A DNA stretch of 5,507 bases. Origin: an uncultured Ruminococcus sp. Lineage in GTDB: Bacteria; Bacillota; Clostridia; Oscillospirales; Ruminococcaceae. Both the position numbers and the translations under genes were made by a program. The notes under the pieces are model-generated. The model was not told the origin of the DNA. It did not search any database and was given only the letters and a program-made list of their open reading frames with translations. The stretch lies in assembly GCA_947175005.1 (NCBI GenBank), contig CAMWLD010000165.1, positions 1 to 5,507 of the forward strand, given 5' to 3'. Shown piece by piece: positions 1-5,507 of the stretch (positions are counted from its first letter, which is position 1; each line of letters opens with the position of its first letter).

Positions 1-510
1 ATACTTGCGGCAAAGAAGCCGATAGATGTACTGATAAACAATGCGGGAATGATCTACGGGGCTACCATGAATATGCTGCCTTTGGGAAAACTGGAGGAGG
101 TTTTCAGGGTAAATGTTTTTGCTCAGGTTCAGATGATGCAGCTGGTTTCCCGCAGGATGATAGCTCAGAAAAGCGGCAGGATAATCAATATGTGCTCGGC
201 ACTGGGGATGGAAATTGCCCCCGGAAGCCTTGCATACGGGTCAAGCAAGGCGGCTCTTATATGGATAACAAAGCTGGCGGCTGCGGAGCTTGGAGAGTAT
301 AACATAAACGTCAACGGCATTGCTCCGGGATATATAGATACGGACATGGGACGTACTAATGACAACCAAAGAGAGGTTATAGAAAAGACAGTATTAAAGC
401 GGTTGGGAACGCCTGCGGAGGTGGCGGATACGGCGTTGTTCCTGGCGTCTCCGGAGTCGTCCTTTATGACCGGGCAGATAATTTCGGTAGACGGCGGACG
501 GCTGCTGTAG
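1..510 (+). CDS. SDR-family NAD(P)-dependent oxidoreductase, 5' end cut by the window
   Basis: This is the C-terminal 169 residues of a classical short-chain dehydrogenase/reductase, a cytoplasmic NAD(P)(H)-dependent enzyme that interconverts a hydroxyl and a keto group. The frame is open from base 1, so the gene starts upstream. The Met codon at base 49 lies directly after the NNAG motif and is not a plausible start. Visible motifs, numbered from the window edge, are NNAG (13-16), the catalytic tetrad Asn38, Ser66, Tyr79 and Lys83 (YGSSK), the PG of IAPGYIDTDM (109-110) and the C-terminal DGG (164-166). The family is usually about 250 residues, so roughly 80 residues, including the TGxxxGxG nucleotide-binding loop, are missing. 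The enzyme appears catalytically intact. It resembles FabG in general form, but the neighbours argue for a role in sugar modification rather than fatty acid synthesis. The substrate is unknown. It ends 31 bases before the transketolase gene. Confidence 0.93.
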   Translation: MLAAKKPIDVLINNAGMIYGATMNMLPLGKLEEVFRVNVFAQVQMMQLVSRRMIAQKSGRIINMCSALGMEIAPGSLAYGSSKAALIWITKLAAAELGEYNINVNGIAPGYIDTDMGRTNDNQREVIEKTVLKRLGTPAEVADTALFLASPESSFMTGQIISVDGGRLL

Positions 511-527
511 TTTTAAAAAATATTGAC

Positions 528-532
528 GGAGG
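528..532 (+). promoter_or_regulatory. Shine-Dalgarno site for the transketolase N-terminal subunit
   Basis: GGAGG lies nine bases before the ATG at 542 and fixes that start. It sits in the 31-base gap after the SDR stop codon. Confidence 0.8.
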
Positions 533-541
533 TTTAAAATA

Positions 542-1360
542 ATGAATGATATTAGCAAAATCGAAAATGCGGCGGTGCAGATAAGGAAAAATATTATCAA
601 AATGACCTACAATACAGGCAGAAAGGGGGCTCATGTAGGGGGAGCGCTTTCACTGGCGGAGATAATGGCGGTGCTGTATACAGGCGTTATGAAATACGAT
701 AAGGACAATATGTCAGACCCATTGCGGGACAGGCTTATTTTAAGCAAAGGCCACAGCTCAATGGCGCTGTATGCTGCATTGGAGCAGGCGGGACTTTTAA
801 CGGATGAGGAGCTTTTGACCTTTATGGAAAAGGACACCCGCCTGACGGCTCACCCCTCGCTTAATCCCGGGATAGGTATTGACTTTGCCACGGGAAGCCT
901 TGGAATGGGGCTTTCTCAAGGGGTGGGGACGGGGCTTGCTCTGCGGCTGAAGGGCAATAACACCTCGAGGATATTTGTTATTGTGGGGGACGGCGAATGC
1001 GATGAGGGGTCTGTTTGGGAGGCGGCAATGTCTGCGGCAAATTATAAGCTGGAGAATATTGTTTGCCTGGTGGACAAAAACGGATTCCAATATGACGGGG
1101 ACACACGAGAGGTTATGGACAAGGGGGATATGGCGGCAAAATGGCGGGCGTTCGGCTGGGACGTCAGAGAAGCGGACGGTCACAATATAGAGGAACTGCT
1201 TGCAGCGCTTGACAATTTGGGTAATGGCAGACCTACAGCTGTTATATGCAATACTGTCAAGGGCAAGGGAGTTTCATTTATGGAAGCGAGCGGCAAGGAC
1301 TGGCATAAGGGAACATTAAACGAAAAGCAATATGAAGCGGCTATGGCCGAGCAGGTATAA
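542..1360 (+). CDS. Transketolase, N-terminal (ThDP pyrophosphate-binding) subunit
   Basis: This 272-residue protein is the pyrophosphate-binding half of a split transketolase and needs the next gene product to form the active site at the subunit interface. Transketolases move a two-carbon ketol group between sugars using ThDP and a divalent metal. The ThDP/metal motif is seen as GDGECDEG (from 149) ending in VDKNG (Asn180). The active-site histidines of the family appear conserved: His31 (GAHVGGALS), His71 (SKGHSS), His104 (AHPSLNPG, before the GSLGMGLS motif at 118-125) and probably His255 (DWHKG). Length is normal for the split form. The gene starts at an ATG with a good GGAGG site and ends 13 bases before its partner. 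Housekeeping transketolase is usually a single chain of about 660 residues or a split pair in central-metabolism loci. Here the setting next to a NeuB homologue suggests a dedicated sugar-biosynthesis role, which is inference. Confidence 0.93.
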   Translation: MNDISKIENAAVQIRKNIIKMTYNTGRKGAHVGGALSLAEIMAVLYTGVMKYDKDNMSDPLRDRLILSKGHSSMALYAALEQAGLLTDEELLTFMEKDTRLTAHPSLNPGIGIDFATGSLGMGLSQGVGTGLALRLKGNNTSRIFVIVGDGECDEGSVWEAAMSAANYKLENIVCLVDKNGFQYDGDTREVMDKGDMAAKWRAFGWDVREADGHNIEELLAALDNLGNGRPTAVICNTVKGKGVSFMEASGKDWHKGTLNEKQYEAAMAEQV

Positions 1361-1366
1361 GGGAGG
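1361..1366 (+). promoter_or_regulatory. Shine-Dalgarno site for the transketolase C-terminal subunit
   Basis: GGGAGG begins immediately after the TAA of the N-terminal subunit gene and lies seven bases before the ATG at 1374. It chooses this start over the in-frame ATG at 1395. The close spacing suggests balanced, possibly coupled translation of the two halves. Confidence 0.8.
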
Positions 1367-1373
1367 TTAAAAA

Positions 1374-2339
1374 ATGCTGGAGCTTACAAAACCCATGGTG
1401 AGGACACTTTCAAGGCTGGGGCAGTGCGCTGCCTTTGGTCTTGCGCTGACGGCGCTGGGTGAGGAAAACAAGCAGGTGGTCGCTCTTACGGCGGATCTTG
1501 GCGGGCATGCGGCTTTAAACAAATTCAAGGAGCAATTTCCGGAGCGGTTTTTTAATTTCGGCATTGCCGAGCAGAATATGATAGGGGCGGCGGCCGGCTT
1601 TGCTAAAGAAGGCTTTATTCCCTTTGCGTCCACTTTCGGCACATTTGCCAGCATGAGAGTGGCAGACCAAATAAGAGTGAACATGGGCTACAATGGAGCA
1701 GGAATAAAGCTTGTAGGGCTTACCTCCGGAATATGCGCAGGAGTGTTGGGACCTACTCATATATGTATTGAGGATATGACCGTTATGCGGTCGATACCGA
1801 ATATTACGGTCGTTTCCCCTGCGGACGGGGCGGCAACGGTAAAGGCAGTATATGCGGCGGCAAAGTCTGACGCGCCTATATATCTGAGGCTTACGGGAGC
1901 TATGAATAACCCTATAGTTTACAGCGGGGATTTTGATTTCGAGATAGGAAAGGCGATCACCTTGAAAGAAGGGGAAGATGTTGCTCTTATTGCCACGGGA
2001 AGCATGGTATATAATTCCATAAAGGCGGCGGAGATACTGGAGGAAAAGGGCATATCCGCTTCGGTTATTGATATGCACACGGTGAAGCCTCTTGACAGGA
2101 GCGCTATTGACAAGGTAATGGGGTCAAAGCTTATTGTCACTTTGGAGGAGCACAGTGTAAACGGCGGCCTTGGAGAGGCTGTGGCTCATGAGCTTGCGGG
2201 ACGGAAAAATTCACCGCAGCAGCTTATGATAGGTATAGAGGACTTTTATCCTCACGCCAATGAATATGATGTTCTTATGGAGGAATGCGGGCTTACGTCC
2301 GAAAAGGCGGCGGAGAAAATAGCGGGCAAGCTTTCTTAA
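1374..2339 (+). CDS. Transketolase, C-terminal (pyrimidine-binding) subunit
   Basis: This 321-residue protein is the second half of the split transketolase, with the ThDP pyrimidine-binding domain first and the transketolase C-terminal domain from about residue 190. The catalytic glutamate that activates ThDP is Glu66 in NFGIAEQNM (yeast transketolase Glu418). Other family landmarks are STFGTFASMRVADQIR (86-101), GPTH with His129 (yeast His481), IPNITVVSPAD (141-151), YLRLTG with Arg172 (probably yeast Arg528) and EEHSVNGGLG (258-267). By eye, several donor-recognition positions differ from classical enzymes. Yeast Asp477 aligns with Leu125, His469 with Thr117 and Ser386 with His45, so the preferred substrate may not be an ordinary ketose phosphate. 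E1-beta subunits of 2-oxoacid dehydrogenases and DXS share the fold, but the motifs fit transketolase best. The gene is complete, without frameshift, and is followed after 27 bases by the next ThDP enzyme. Confidence 0.93.
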   Translation: MLELTKPMVRTLSRLGQCAAFGLALTALGEENKQVVALTADLGGHAALNKFKEQFPERFFNFGIAEQNMIGAAAGFAKEGFIPFASTFGTFASMRVADQIRVNMGYNGAGIKLVGLTSGICAGVLGPTHICIEDMTVMRSIPNITVVSPADGAATVKAVYAAAKSDAPIYLRLTGAMNNPIVYSGDFDFEIGKAITLKEGEDVALIATGSMVYNSIKAAEILEEKGISASVIDMHTVKPLDRSAIDKVMGSKLIVTLEEHSVNGGLGEAVAHELAGRKNSPQQLMIGIEDFYPHANEYDVLMEECGLTSEKAAEKIAGKLS

Positions 2340-2351
2340 AATAAGCTGCTG

Positions 2352-2357
2352 AAAGGA
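2352..2357 (+). promoter_or_regulatory. Shine-Dalgarno site for the acetolactate synthase-like gene
   Basis: AAAGGA lies nine bases before the ATG at 2367. It is the weakest of the ribosome sites in the window but supports this start. Confidence 0.65.
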
Positions 2358-2366
2358 AAAAGTATT

Positions 2367-4151
2367 ATGTCTGTAAGAGTTGCCGATCTTATAATGGAAA
2401 AACTGAGCGGGGCGGGAGCAAAACATATTTTTATGGTAACAGGCAGAGGGGTGCTGTATTTGTCCGACGCTGCGGCAAGGTCGGAAAATATAAATGGGGT
2501 ATCCATGCACCATGAACAGGCCTGCGCTTATGCGGCTATGGCTTATTCCCAGTACAACGGGAAAATAGGGGCTTGCCTTGTTTCGACCGGGTGCGCGGGG
2601 ACTAATGCGCTTACGCCTGTTCTCTGCGCTTATCAGGACGGAGTGCCTATGGTGGTGGTCTCGGGACAGAATACTCTGCGGGAGACCTCCCGCTATTCGG
2701 GGATACCTCTTAGGACATGGGGGCAGCAGGAGGCGGATATTATAAAGCTGGCAGAGCCTGTTACAAAATATGCGGTCATGCTCACTGACCCGAAAAGAAC
2801 GGTTTATGAGGTGGAAAAGGCTTTATATATGGCGACCTGCGGGCAAAAGGGGCCTGTTTGGATAGATGTGCCTCTGGATGTTCAGAATATGAGGATTGAC
2901 CCGGAAGCGCAGGAGCATTTTATTCCCGAGGAAGAGGTGTCGGTGCCGTCGCCCGATGACATCGGGTATGTGAAAAATGCCCTTGAAAATGCGAAACGCC
3001 CCTGTGTGCTTATCGGCAGCGGCATACGTTCCTCGGGTTCGGAAAATTTACTGGCGGAATTTTCCGAAAAGAATAATATTCCTGTGGTATACAGCTCTTC
3101 GGCTGCCGATGTTTACAGCTATGATAAGCTTCTTTGCATGGGAAGCGTGGGTATGATGGCTTGTTCACGGTCGGGGGCGTTTGCTGTTCAGAATTCCGAT
3201 CTGCTGCTGGTGCTGGGAAATCGTTTGTCTCCTATGACAACAGGCGGGGAGTACGGAAAGTTTGCAAGGTCTGCCGAAATTATAGTGGTGGACATTGATG
3301 AAACAGAGCACAGCAAAAATACAGTCAGAATCGATAAATTTATAAAGGCAGATGTGGGCAGCTTTCTTAATGAAATGAACTGCGCAGAGTTTTCCGGGGA
3401 TTACAGTCAATGGATTGAAAAATGCGCTCACTGGAAGGAAATATTTCCTCTGTGTGAGGATATGCACAGAAACCGGGAGGCTGTTGATCTGTACAGACTG
3501 GCAGAGGCTTTGTCAGAGGTGATGGACAGCGGTCACACGCTTCTGACTGACGCAGGACTGGAAGAGCTTATATTGCCATCCAATGTGATCTTTTCGGGTA
3601 ACAGGAGATGTCTGCACCCTGTCTCTCAGGGGGCTATGGGTTATGCGCTGCCTGCGGCTGTGGGCGCATATTACTCGGGGGCGGAGAAAACGGCGGCGGT
3701 CATAGGGGACGGCTCGATAATGATGAATTTGCAGGAGCTTGCAACTATTGCCTACAACAGAGTGCCTGTTAAGATAATTGTTGTAAACAACGATCTGTAT
3801 GCGGTCATACGAAAGCGGCAGAGGGATATTTTCCGCACACGCACCATTGGCACGGATAAGGAAAACGGCGTGGGTGTGCCCGATTTTAAAAAGGTCGCAG
3901 AATGTTTCGGGATAAAATATATGCGGATAGAGACGGACGGGGAACTTTCCGGGGGGCTGGAGCGGCTTTTCGGCGAGAGCGGGGCTGTGCTTTGCGAAAT
4001 TATGGGCGATCCCGATCAGGATTATATATGCTGCGCTGTTGCAAGGACAAATGAGAAAAGGTTTGTAAACCGTCCTCTTGAAGATCAGTCGCCTTTTATG
4101 GACAGGGAATTATTTTTAAGAGAAATGGTGATCGAGCCTATAGATCAGTAA
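2367..4151 (+). CDS. ThDP-dependent enzyme of the acetolactate synthase (IlvB)/YerE-like superfamily
   Basis: This 594-residue protein has the three-domain order of the acetolactate synthase/pyruvate decarboxylase superfamily: pyrimidine-binding domain (about 1-170), central domain (about 195-335) and pyrophosphate-binding domain (about 375-560). The ThDP-activating glutamate is Glu50 in MHHEQACAYAAMAY. The metal/diphosphate motif is GDGSIMMNLQELATIA (from 447) ending in NN (474-475). Family members decarboxylate a 2-oxoacid, usually pyruvate, and transfer the resulting unit to an acceptor. YerE, which is related, adds a two-carbon branch from pyruvate to a CDP-linked deoxysugar in yersiniose synthesis. 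Differences from true IlvB include TGRG at 25-28 where a PGG-type motif is expected, GCAGTN at 75-80 instead of GPGATN, and DLY after the NN. No regulatory IlvN/IlvH subunit follows and the neighbours are sugar genes, so branched-chain amino acid synthesis is unlikely. The donor, acceptor and FAD content are unknown. Confidence 0.88.
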   Translation: MSVRVADLIMEKLSGAGAKHIFMVTGRGVLYLSDAAARSENINGVSMHHEQACAYAAMAYSQYNGKIGACLVSTGCAGTNALTPVLCAYQDGVPMVVVSGQNTLRETSRYSGIPLRTWGQQEADIIKLAEPVTKYAVMLTDPKRTVYEVEKALYMATCGQKGPVWIDVPLDVQNMRIDPEAQEHFIPEEEVSVPSPDDIGYVKNALENAKRPCVLIGSGIRSSGSENLLAEFSEKNNIPVVYSSSAADVYSYDKLLCMGSVGMMACSRSGAFAVQNSDLLLVLGNRLSPMTTGGEYGKFARSAEIIVVDIDETEHSKNTVRIDKFIKADVGSFLNEMNCAEFSGDYSQWIEKCAHWKEIFPLCEDMHRNREAVDLYRLAEALSEVMDSGHTLLTDAGLEELILPSNVIFSGNRRCLHPVSQGAMGYALPAAVGAYYSGAEKTAAVIGDGSIMMNLQELATIAYNRVPVKIIVVNNDLYAVIRKRQRDIFRTRTIGTDKENGVGVPDFKKVAECFGIKYMRIETDGELSGGLERLFGESGAVLCEIMGDPDQDYICCAVARTNEKRFVNRPLEDQSPFMDRELFLREMVIEPIDQ

Positions 4152-4155
4152 GGAG
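4150..4155 (+). promoter_or_regulatory. Shine-Dalgarno site overlapping the upstream stop codon
   Basis: AAGGAG shares its first two bases with the TAA stop of the acetolactate synthase-like gene and lies seven bases before the ATG at 4163. It sets the NeuB-family start, and the overlap suggests translational coupling. Confidence 0.8.
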
Positions 4156-4162
4156 AAAATTT

Positions 4163-5197
4163 ATGGCACAGATTTTTTTTAGCGATAATACGGTTATTGG
4201 CGGCGGAATGGAGCACAGACCTTATTTTGTGGCGGAGGTGAATTCCAGTCACAACGGCAGCATGGACACGGCAAAAAGGATGATAGAGGCGGCGGCTGAG
4301 GCGGGGTGCGACTGCGTGAAATTTCAGTCCTGGTCGTCGGCTACTCTTTATTCAAAGACCTATTACAAGGCGAATCCCATTGCAAAGAGGTTTGTTGATA
4401 AGTTTTCAATGAGCCCCGGACAGCTTGGGGAATTGGCTGAATATTGCAAAGAATGCGGGGTGGCTTTTTCCTCCACACCTTATTCGGAGGAGGAGGTCGA
4501 TTTTCTGGCGGAGACGGGTGTGCCTTTTATAAAGATCGCTTCTATGGAGATAAATAATCCCGCTTTTTTGGAGTATATTGCGAAAAAGGGCGTGCCTATG
4601 GTGCTTTCCACGGGAATGGCGGATATGGAGGAAATAGAGGCGGCGGTGGACGTTATTGAAAAAACGGGGAATAAAAATTTGTGCCTGCTTCACTGTATTT
4701 CGATCTATCCTCCCGAAACAGACGATATAAGGCTTAATAATATTGTGGGCTTGCAGGAAAAATTCCCTCATTATCCCGTTGGATTTTCCGATCACTCCAC
4801 AGGTACGGAAATGGCTTGCGGGGCGGTTGCGCTGGGGGCTTGTCTGATAGAAAAGCACCTGACCCTTGACAAGACCAAGATAGGCATGGATAATCAAATG
4901 GCAATGGAGCCGCAGGAGCTTAAAAGCCTGGTGCGGCAGTGCAGGAATATAAGCAGTGCCATGGGCGGCAAGGAGCGGATCGTTTCGGAGGCGGAGTTTG
5001 CGCAGAGGAAAAATATGCGCCGCAGTCTGATATACACAAGGGATATGGCGGCGGGGGAGACCGTTTCGGAGGCGGATATTGGAGTAAAACGCCCTGGCAC
5101 GGGCTTTGCGCCTGCCCGAAAAAACGATTTTATCGGGAAAAAGCTTTTGCGCGATGTCCGAGGTGACACTTTGCTGACGGGGGAAGATTTTGAATAA
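4163..5197 (+). CDS. NeuB/PseI/SpsE-family sialic acid (nonulosonic acid) synthase with SAF domain
   Basis: This 344-residue protein belongs to the family that condenses phosphoenolpyruvate with an aldose, classically N-acetylmannosamine or a deoxy relative, to give a nine-carbon 2-oxo sugar acid. An N-terminal TIM barrel (about 16-270) is followed by a SAF/antifreeze-like domain (about 286-344). By comparison with Neisseria NeuB, active-site residues seem retained: Glu25 (VAEVNSSHNG), Lys53 (VKFQSW), Thr105 (SSTPYS), Lys124, Ser127 and Glu129 (IKIASMEI), Tyr182 (SIYPP), the metal-ligand histidines His211 (GFSDHS) and His232 (IEKHLTLDK), Asp243 (GMDNQMA) and the SAF-domain arginine Arg310 (VKRPGTG). 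Length is normal. The loop after the second histidine reads GMDNQMA rather than the common GPDHxxS, which suggests a distinct subfamily. SpsE of spore coat polysaccharide synthesis is another relative. The exact sugar (sialic, legionaminic, pseudaminic or another) cannot be assigned, so no symbol is given. Confidence 0.93.
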   Translation: MAQIFFSDNTVIGGGMEHRPYFVAEVNSSHNGSMDTAKRMIEAAAEAGCDCVKFQSWSSATLYSKTYYKANPIAKRFVDKFSMSPGQLGELAEYCKECGVAFSSTPYSEEEVDFLAETGVPFIKIASMEINNPAFLEYIAKKGVPMVLSTGMADMEEIEAAVDVIEKTGNKNLCLLHCISIYPPETDDIRLNNIVGLQEKFPHYPVGFSDHSTGTEMACGAVALGACLIEKHLTLDKTKIGMDNQMAMEPQELKSLVRQCRNISSAMGGKERIVSEAEFAQRKNMRRSLIYTRDMAAGETVSEADIGVKRPGTGFAPARKNDFIGKKLLRDVRGDTLLTGEDFE

Positions 5198-5207
5198 ATT
5201 TCGAAAA

Positions 5208-5213
5208 AGAGGG
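5208..5213 (+). promoter_or_regulatory. Shine-Dalgarno site for the downstream membrane protein gene
   Basis: AGAGGG lies five bases before the ATG at 5219 and 10 bases after the NeuB-family stop codon. It supports that start for the gene running off the window. Confidence 0.7.
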
Positions 5214-5218
5214 TCGTC

Positions 5219-5507
5219 ATGAAAAAGCTGAAGCCATTTATTCTGCTGCATTTTATACTGTTTATTTATTCCTTTAACGGGATATTTTCCAAAACTGCTG
5301 CGGGGAAGCCGTTTTTGTCCTTTGAGTTCTGTTTATTTTACGGGCTGGTGATAATAGGCTTGGGGGTGTATGCTATTTTATGGCAGCAGGTTCTGAAGGT
5401 CATTCCTTTGAATATTGCCTATGCGAACAAGGCTGTGACCCTTATATGGGGCATGGTATGGGGGGCGCTGGTTTTTGGGGAAAGTATTTCGGTAAACAAT
5501 ATTATAG
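5219..5507 (+). CDS. Small EamA/DMT-type membrane transporter or flippase, 3' end cut by the window
   Basis: The first 96 residues are visible and the frame stays open to the window end. The start MKKLKPF is followed by three hydrophobic stretches: about 6-24, about 36-56 (EFCLFYGLVIIGLGVYAIL) and about 62-87 (IPLNIAYANKAVTLIWGMVW). The segment AYANKAVTLIWGMVWGALVFGESIS resembles the conserved third helix and following loop (a GE motif) of drug/metabolite transporter repeats. This layout fits a four-helix protein of about 110-120 residues, like the ArnE/ArnF subunits that flip undecaprenyl-phosphate-aminoarabinose, and such proteins commonly act as dimers or pairs. The acidic residue expected in the first helix of multidrug SMR pumps such as EmrE is not seen, which argues against a drug pump. 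In this operon a role in moving a lipid-linked sugar across the membrane is plausible, but it is inference. A longer ten-helix EamA protein cannot be excluded because the end is missing. Confidence 0.78.
   Translation, partial: MKKLKPFILLHFILFIYSFNGIFSKTAAGKPFLSFEFCLFYGLVIIGLGVYAILWQQVLKVIPLNIAYANKAVTLIWGMVWGALVFGESISVNNII

Larger units (their letters stand above)
1..5507 (+). other. Candidate surface-glycan sugar biosynthesis operon (partial)
   Basis: Six genes run in the same direction with gaps of 31, 13, 27, 11 and 21 bases. There is no hairpin plus T-run between them and no convincing promoter. The order is SDR, transketolase N, transketolase C, acetolactate synthase-like ThDP enzyme, NeuB-family synthase and small DMT protein. 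This suggests a polycistronic unit that continues past both edges. Missing partners to expect nearby would be a CMP-sugar cytidylyltransferase, a second small DMT gene, aminotransferases or epimerases and glycosyltransferases. None of these is in the window. Confidence 0.75.

Noticed and set aside
49..51. ATG at base 49 as the start of the SDR gene
   Set aside because: The frame is open upstream to base 1 and already encodes the conserved DVLINNAG segment, so the true start is before the window.
523..551. A TTGACG sequence before the transketolase gene that looks like a -35 box
   Set aside because: With normal spacing the -10 box would fall inside the start of the coding region and matches poorly (AATGAT). 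A transcript from it would lack the GGAGG site. Chance resemblance is more likely.
2329..2347. A short inverted repeat AGCTT...AAGCT around the stop codon of the transketolase C-terminal subunit
   Set aside because: The stem is only five base pairs with a nine-base loop and is not followed by a T-run, so it does not look like an intrinsic terminator.
2367..4151. Annotation of the large ThDP gene as ilvB, acetolactate synthase for branched-chain amino acids
   Set aside because: The family match is real, but the diverged motifs, the absence of a regulatory subunit gene and the sugar-gene neighbours make this specific function unsupported.
4981..5076. A 15-base direct repeat, CGTTTCGGAGGCGGA, at 4981-4995 and 5062-5076
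   Set aside because: The copies are 81 bases apart, in the same reading frame, and both encode VSEA-type segments. Biased codon use of similar residues explains it and nothing else marks it as an element.
4939..5166. A 75-codon plus-strand frame inside the NeuB-family gene, glycine-rich
   Set aside because: It is another frame of a strongly conserved SAF-domain coding region, and its Gly/Lys-rich low-complexity sequence follows from GGCGG-rich codons. No evidence for separate expression.
4406..5251. A 281-codon open frame on the minus strand opposite the NeuB-family gene, with other long minus-strand frames at 797-1183 and 1515-2078
   Set aside because: They lie entirely or almost entirely opposite well-supported genes, the translations are rich in Arg, His and Pro without recognisable motifs, and no ribosome site or family pattern supports them. 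They are by-products of the codon bias of the real genes.
1..5507. CRISPR arrays, tRNA or rRNA genes, insertion sequences and riboswitches
   Set aside because: Nearly every base is within the six coding regions, gaps are 31 bases or less, and no regularly spaced repeats, terminal inverted repeats or transposase-like sequences were seen.

Overview
The window is one tightly packed, single-direction gene cluster on the + strand. It holds four complete genes and two genes cut by the window edges. Intergenic gaps are only about 11 to 31 bases, and every internal gene has its own purine-rich Shine-Dalgarno sequence. I see no internal terminator and no convincing internal promoter, so this looks like the middle of a longer operon. 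The strong GGAGG-type ribosome sites, ATG starts, frequent ATA and AGG/CGG codons and roughly balanced base composition suggest a Clostridia-type Firmicute. That taxonomic guess is weak.

Layout: (1) bases 1-510, the C-terminal two thirds of a classical short-chain dehydrogenase/reductase (SDR); (2) 542-1360 and 1374-2339, the N-terminal and C-terminal halves of a split transketolase; (3) 2367-4151, a large thiamine-diphosphate (ThDP) enzyme of the acetolactate synthase/YerE-like superfamily; (4) 4163-5197, a sialic acid synthase (NeuB) family enzyme with a C-terminal SAF (antifreeze-like) domain; (5) 5219-5507, the start of a small EamA/DMT-type membrane protein, resembling the small flippase-like proteins (ArnE/ArnF type) found in glycan loci.

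Taken together, this is most likely part of a cell-surface glycan locus (capsule, O-antigen-like polymer or flagellin glycan) that makes an unusual higher-carbon sugar. The NeuB homologue implies addition of three carbons from phosphoenolpyruvate to an aldose, giving a nonulosonic-acid-like product. The two ThDP enzymes could add or exchange two-carbon units, the SDR could adjust a keto or hydroxyl group, and the DMT protein could move a lipid-linked sugar across the membrane. The exact sugar cannot be read from the sequence.

The most notable points are the presence of three separate carbon-carbon bond-forming enzymes in one operon, and a transketolase whose catalytic residues are intact while several residues that recognise normal sugar-phosphate donors appear to be replaced.
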